Below, in pieces: positions 58,759-64,000 of a stretch of DNA of 64,000 bases. Position numbers and translations under genes: made by a program. The notes below the pieces were generated by a model that saw nothing but the letters and a program-made list of their open reading frames with translations, did no database searches and was not told the DNA's origin. Within the stretch, counting starts at the first letter, position 1, and each line of letters begins with the position of its first letter. The stretch comes from Paramacrobiotus metropolitanus. Taxonomy: Eukaryota > Tardigrada > Eutardigrada > Parachela > Macrobiotidae. The stretch is taken from the NCBI RefSeq assembly GCF_019649055.1, contig NW_026570253.1, positions 620,001 through 684,000 of the forward strand. Reading direction: 5' to 3'.

Positions 58759-60177
58759 ATGTTGGGCGAAGGATTTGCTCGTTACGAATGGCACAACGTG
58801 GCCGGCACCCGAACATTAATCTTAAAAGTTGGCTCTGCTTCTGACAACCTTCTGATACCATCAGTATCTGCTCCAGATAAAGCGAGTAGCGAGTGTGCTG
58901 AAGACATGGATGAGCATGTCGGCCCGCGCCGAATGATATTAATTGTGCCTGGTAGGCTAGCAATAAACGGAACCACAGTTTTCTGTCAAATGGATCGTCA
59001 AGTAGTTCGCGCTGTTATGTGTATGCTAACAGGAAATCCCGGGAGTATCCAATTCTACGAAGAGTTTGCCGTGCGTCTGTGGGAGCTTCTGGGTGCTTCG
59101 AAGGCTGATGCCGTATGGGGCGTTTCCCATGCTGGACATGTTTTCCACTCAAGCTTGACGGAGGAAATTTTTGGTGTGTCCGAATTGCTGGTTTAGACTC
59201 AAATGCACAAGTCGCTCAAGAATGGCGTTTTTATACTAGATGGGAATGATTATCCCAACCTCCGCTTCCAGATAACCCACAAATCCCATTTTGTGCGGGA
59301 GTGCATTCCCGAGAGTGTCGAGGAAATTGTTCTAATTGGGCATTCCATTGGTGTTTACATCAGTCTTAAAGTTCTGGATGAGCTGTCACGGTCTTCATGG
59401 TCAGGTAAATTTTGGTGTTCCATTTCGAAACCGACCTTAAATTGAACCGACCGTAAATCTTTTAGAAATTGTAAACATTATTCCGTACTCCTGATTCCTG
59501 AACATGAAATTTGGGCACTATATGTATTTACAGCGTACAATAGTCTTATCGATGGATAAGCGCTAAATTAATCAATGGAAGTGATTTAGATTTCTAAGTG
59601 TTGACTATAAGAGTAAACTGTGTAAAGCATCGACAGCACATGTTTTTATTCACTGTCTGCATTGTGTTTCCATTTTATGTTAGATAGAAAGTTACGCGTC
59701 ATCGGTCTCTTCCCGACGATTGAACGCATGGCCATTACGCCGCATGGGCGGTTGTACACTCCAGTGTTGAGATACTTCCGTTGGTTCTTATTGCTGACTG
59801 TTTACGGATTGTCCTGGCTGCCCGAAGGCCTGCAACGTCTGGTATTCCGTTGGTACGGACCCGACATGGCTGACCACCATTTTTGTGCCATTCGCGGTTT
59901 GACCAATTACCACAGTTTCCGGAATAGCATTTTAATGGCCAGAGACGAGATGGAGCAAGTGCTGGAATTGGATGGGGATTTAATTGAACGCTATGTTGAC
60001 CGTGTGGTGATGTATTACGGGAATTGTGATCACTGGTGTCCGGTGGATTATCACACGAATATTAAGCAAATGTTCCCGGCCGGACAGTTTCATCTCTGTG
60101 ATCAAGGATACGAGCATGCGTTTGTTCTGAAGCACTCGTTGCCAATGGCGCAGCTCGTGGCAAAGTGGCTAACTTGA
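58759..60177 (+). CDS. LDAH: Lipid droplet-associated hydrolase
   Basis: Alpha/beta-hydrolase of lipid droplets, implicated in cholesterol ester or triglyceride turnover; its true substrate is debated. Exons 58759-58951, 59033-59173, 59240-59404 and 59684-60177, 330 residues (human 325), all junctions phase 1. Visible: ILIVPG-NPGSIQFYEEF (oxyanion-hole strand, split by intron 1), SHAGHV, nucleophile elbow GHSIG, LFPTIERMAITPHGR (very conserved), YYGNCDHWCP carrying the acid Asp, and YEHAF carrying the catalytic His. So the Ser-Asp-His triad is complete. Introns are short (66-279 nt). The N-terminal region before the first strand is longer and more acidic than in human. AATAAA at 60348-60353. 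Confidence 0.93.
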
Positions 60178-61208
60178 CTGTGAGATTGTCGTAGTCTTTT
60201 GTGAGCCGGTGCCACTGGGAATATCGGGCCGATTTTTCTTCGGTCTGATTTTCCAGATATCTTCAGAAATTTTACTGAATAGTTTTACACACAGGTGTTG
60301 CGCGTATAGAAATTTCTTGAATGCTTGAGATTGTGATAGAAATTTCTAATAAATATATTTATTAGAAAAAAATACTGCACTTCAGGTCTTCTGCGCTCGT
60401 TCGTACTACTTGTACATACTGTAAGAACGTGTGCGGTATATTTAGCGTCACCGTACTAGCAGATTGGATAAAAGCAAGAAAGCGAGCAAAAGCACATTAT
60501 TACATAAAAAAGGAAAAAAAGGGGCTATAAAGCATTGTAAATTAACCCTGGTGTAAATTAACACTTGCTTGTCAGTGACAAGTTGTCACAAAGTCTGCTA
60601 CGTCATCGCGGCGCTAGCGATCAGAATAAATGCCGCCAAACCGCCTGTTGCTCTCGTCCGGACTGCAACCCAGTTCGTACTACACAGTCCACTTCCAGCG
60701 CCCGCTTAAATGATTGAATCTTAATTCTTATTCCGTTATTCGGAAACATATCTATTCTTTAATTAATAATTTCAAATAAAACGGTTGCCTTTGCAGCAAG
60801 TGTGATTCATAATCGATAAACGATTATGAATGAGTACTCTACCTTGTTTTTCTGATTGCGAAACGCAGCGTGATTCATATTCCGACTGAATGGATGTCGT
60901 CAGATTGCCTTCCGCTAATGGTGCTGCTTGCCAACTCGGGCCAGACAGTCGACCGTCTGCGATTTGTTGTACTTTTGTTTTTTATACAGCTCCTGTTTCG
61001 AAACCACATTAACATGATTGATTGTCATTTTTAAGTTTTTAACAGTTGTAAATCGGGCATTGAGTCGCGATTTTAAGACTATAGTTGGTGTTGTTTCTTA
61101 AGGAAATGTTAAGGAGTTGATGTAGCGCGGTTATATGGTGTCACAACCTGAAAGTTTTGATTTACGGATTCGTATCGTTACTAGCGTTGATGATTGTGGC
61201 TGAAAACT
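60178..61208. promoter_or_regulatory. LDAH 3' end and ADAM17 upstream region
   Basis: About 1.0 kb. AATAAA at 60348-60353 ends LDAH. A CRE-like TACGTCAT at 60599-60606 lies 600 bases before the ADAM17 ATG. The rest has no open frame of note. Confidence 0.35.
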
Positions 61209-64000
61209 ATGATTCTGCTGCGGGATCGCCATAATCGGATTATATGGTCGGGATTGTCTCCTCTGACAGTATGTCGCTTTTCAGGGATCTCCGTGTTGAT
61301 TCTGGCTGGTTTGGTCAGTCAGAGCAGCCAATCTGTACAAACAGGTGCGAACGGAATTTTATGCAGATTCTGGACTGTCAAAAATCAGAGTGCTTGGTGA
61401 TAGAGGTTCTGTTTGCCTTATTGTTGCAGGTTTGCTCACGAGTCGCTTGCGCGGTTACGATATTCTCCAAGCGACAGAAGTGGCGCATAAGATTGTCAAG
61501 CGAGCCAGTAATCCCAGTCCGAACGATTATAATAATATGGTCGATATCAGGTTCTTCGCTCTTGACAAGTAAGCGAGATGTGGCTGCGTTGAGGGTTGTT
61601 GCATTAATGCATGAATGTTCAGCACTCTTAATTCCGCTCTTCATCATTTTGGATTTAGTTTTCGTTCCATCGAGATTGTTAGCTCACAGCTGTGCAAATG
61701 TACCGACGTTGCTTCAGAGTATTGCAGTTGTGCAGCATTTGAAGTAATTTATGCACGTACTTCTGACGCTGTAAAGCCGGTTAATTCATAAAAACTTTAC
61801 TATTAAAAGTTGCGAATTCACTGTTTTATTGCAGAAATTTTCGACTGACTTTAACGCCGAAAGCCAGTCTCTTCGCTCCCGACATGGAGTTCGCTGCCGT
61901 GGACGGTGACGGCGCTCGAACACCGTTCTACGTCAATACGGAGGCGTTCTACGGCGGTCATGTATTTGGTATGGAGTTTTTATTAAAAGCAACTCCATTC
62001 TGTGTTTCAGTAGATTTTTTACAAGAAAGTGTTCAGAAACTTTAAATGCTCAAAAATTGGCGGCAGCCCTAATGGGTTTTTTTATTTCTCTGATACGAGC
62101 ACCTCTATAAGATCTTACACAATAAGCACACACGTAAAAATAATTATCTAATCTGGAAATCAGAAAAAAAGTGAATATGGAATAATTTTTCGCTCCTTTT
62201 CTATTTCTTCTCTTAAGGATTTGTGCGGTTTTCGTGTATTTAGTGTGAAAAGCTGCGAAGTAATCGTATTGCAAATTCAGTTTTCGAAATCGATGTTCAT
62301 TTTTTATTAAATTTTTGTTATTAGGGGAAAAGGATTCTGCAATTAATTTGCACTACGAAAATAACCAGTTCACCGGATCAGTTCGAACGTCGGATGAAGT
62401 GTACTATTTTGAAGTGCGTCCTTTCGAGCGGCAGTTCTTAATTTCAAAGTTTTACAATGCGACAGCCTCAAGTGAATGTTCTGTTGATTGAGTGCGCCTA
62501 TTGCAGCCAGCAGATCTGCACCTGCCGGGTGCTGGCGAAGATGCCACCTTGGTCTACCGAAAATCGGATATCATTGTCAATGATTCTGTAGAACGGAACG
62601 AAAGTCGCTGTGCCGCTGTATCTGTTGGTGAGTGATAGTGTAACAGAGTAGTCAAGGTCGCATTCTTGGAAAGTGTAAAGTTGCTTGCTGCGATGCTGGC
62701 TTTGCCTGTAGCAGCAAAATCCATATTAATTTCCATTTGTTTGTCGCTGTAAGTTGCAGACGATGATGTTGGTGATTTCGATGACTTGTCGCTTAGTCGT
62801 GATAAACGCCAGATCCCGACTTTTGTTCCGACTCACACACGGTGCGGATTGCGATTAGTGGCCGATCATCGCTTTTTCACTTCCATTGGAGCTCGAAGCA
62901 CAAAAAGGACCGTTACATATTTGGTAGGATGATAAAATCCTTATGGGGTGAACAATTTTCTTTAATATGATAACTATGGCTGTAATGCATACAGTTATGT
63001 CTGTAGATCAACATCATCGACCGAGTTAATGCCATTTACAATTCCACAAACTGGAACGAGGGACATGACAATGATCCCTTGCTGGGCTACGGGTTCGTTA
63101 TTCAGGCGATCAATGTCTTGACGGAAGCGACGCGCACCAGAAATGGTGACCCGCATTATAATGATGCGACGGCACGGGGCGATTCAAAAGAAATCCTGGA
63201 CGTAAGTTTCCGTGGTGTACGCAGAATACATTTCGCGTTCAAAAATTGTATTTGTGGGTGAAATCCATAGCTTCTAGCATTAGCAGTTGTGTTTCATGAT
63301 GTTCGTACATAATTTTGCTGTAAAGCAGCCTCAGTTACAGTTCTGTGGCCTTAGTTTGACTCATAACAGGGAAAATAATCGAATTGGTGTATTGGATCGT
63401 GATGTTATTTGTTTGGCGATTTGCAGTTGTTCAGTCGCGATCCTGACCACCAAAATTTCTGCCTTGCTCATCTTTTCACCGATCAGGTTCTGGAAAGCGG
63501 TGTCCTGGGGTTGGCGTATGTAGGGAATGGACGCCGTGGTTCAGCAGGAGGAATATGTTCTGCGTGTACGCATAGACCTGTTTTTTTTTATTTGATTTTC
63601 TTCACAGTATTTTTGGACTTACTATTTGTAGCGTATGAAAAGGAAGGACGGCAGCTGTACTTGAACTCGGGCCTGACAACCTGTCGCAATCAGTTTAATC
63701 AAATTGTCATCACCCGTGAAATGGAGCTGGTGACGGCGCATGAACTAGGTCACAATTGGGGCAGTCAACACGATCCCGTATGCCGATTTTCTAAAAGCCA
63801 TTTTTTGTCTTACCTGTCTATACTTCTGGGCAAAAAGCGGCAATTTTTCATCTAGGAAACCAAAGAATGTACTCCAGAATCAAAAGATGGTGGACGGTAC
63901 TTAATGTACATGTATTCTGTGACTGGACTGGAAACGAACAACAAGGTATGAAAAAGAAGCAAACGACACTCGTATTGCGCTTGCGGTTTACCGGGAAACA
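61209..64000 (+). CDS. ADAM17: ADAM17/TACE metalloprotease (3' end outside window)
   Basis: Membrane sheddase that releases ectodomains of cytokines, growth factors and Notch-pathway proteins. Ten exons seen: 61209-61344, 61430-61568, 61835-61968, 62325-62413, 62507-62627, 62760-62923, 63007-63201, 63427-63565, 63632-63777 and 63856-63945, then it continues right. The first exon has a hydrophobic signal segment ([10 protein letters not shown]). The prodomain holds LRGYDIL, YRKSDI and a candidate cysteine-switch Cys (SRCAAVS). A furin-type site RDKR precedes the catalytic domain ([38 protein letters not shown]-like LYLNSGLTT). Zinc site [12 protein letters not shown] is intact, followed by [14 protein letters not shown], which matches the ADAM17 subgroup rather than ADAM10. 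The donor of exon 8 (GCGT then GTACGC) was chosen by phase. Met-turn, disintegrin and membrane parts lie outside. Confidence 0.93.

Overview
This is a gene-dense stretch of nuclear DNA from an invertebrate animal. Every well-supported gene is split by GT-AG introns of about 55 to 1,250 bases. The protein set is metazoan: proline dehydrogenase, Rab14, the fused pyrimidine enzyme CAD, SLC22-type carriers, a BTBD10/KCTD20 homologue, CHCHD2/10, UQCC1, LDAH and ADAM17. PRODH carries an EF-hand loop, as I recall from the fly enzyme, so an ecdysozoan host is likely. A tardigrade or small arthropod would fit the compact, moderately AT-rich layout, but nothing here proves the species. I saw no rRNA, tRNA or CRISPR. 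All splice junctions were placed by eye from phase, GT/AG dinucleotides and recalled family sequences.

Layout. 1-3948 (-): PRODH, cut by the left edge. 5156-8298 (-): an unassigned zinc-finger gene. 9011-9798 (+): a TFIIA large-subunit-like gene that stops inside the start of its C-terminal domain. 9853-11086 (-): Rab14. 11.1-18.0 kb: gene-poor, with a decayed retroelement at 13.8-14.5 kb. 17973-29250 (+): CAD in 16 exons. 30951-50734 (+): three tandem SLC22-like carriers (A, B, C) with an unrelated four-membrane-segment protein between B and C and a duplicated 8-bp minisatellite at 43.9-45.1 kb. 51405-53205 (-): BTBD10/KCTD20 homologue. 54611-55789 (+): CHCHD2/10. 56211-57821 (-): UQCC1. 58759-60177 (+): LDAH. 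61209 to the right edge (+): ADAM17.

Most interesting result. CAD (2,297 codons) keeps the visible signature residues of its glutaminase, carbamoyl-phosphate synthetase and dihydroorotase parts. Its aspartate transcarbamylase domain, however, has lost the STRT loop, the His of HPTQ, the Arg of HGRT and the TRxQ loop, while the fold and the C-terminal end remain. It reads as an intact gene with a pseudo-ATCase domain, the mirror image of fungal Ura2, where the dihydroorotase part is dead. Either another ATCase exists in the genome, or this animal relies on pyrimidine salvage, or this CAD has another role.

The SLC22 cluster shows paralog-specific introns, including 16-nt and 24-nt micro-exons, on an otherwise shared intron plan. 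Several genes serve mitochondria (PRODH, CHCHD2/10, UQCC1), and pyrimidine synthesis passes through the mitochondrion at the step after CAD, but I see no operon-like organisation.
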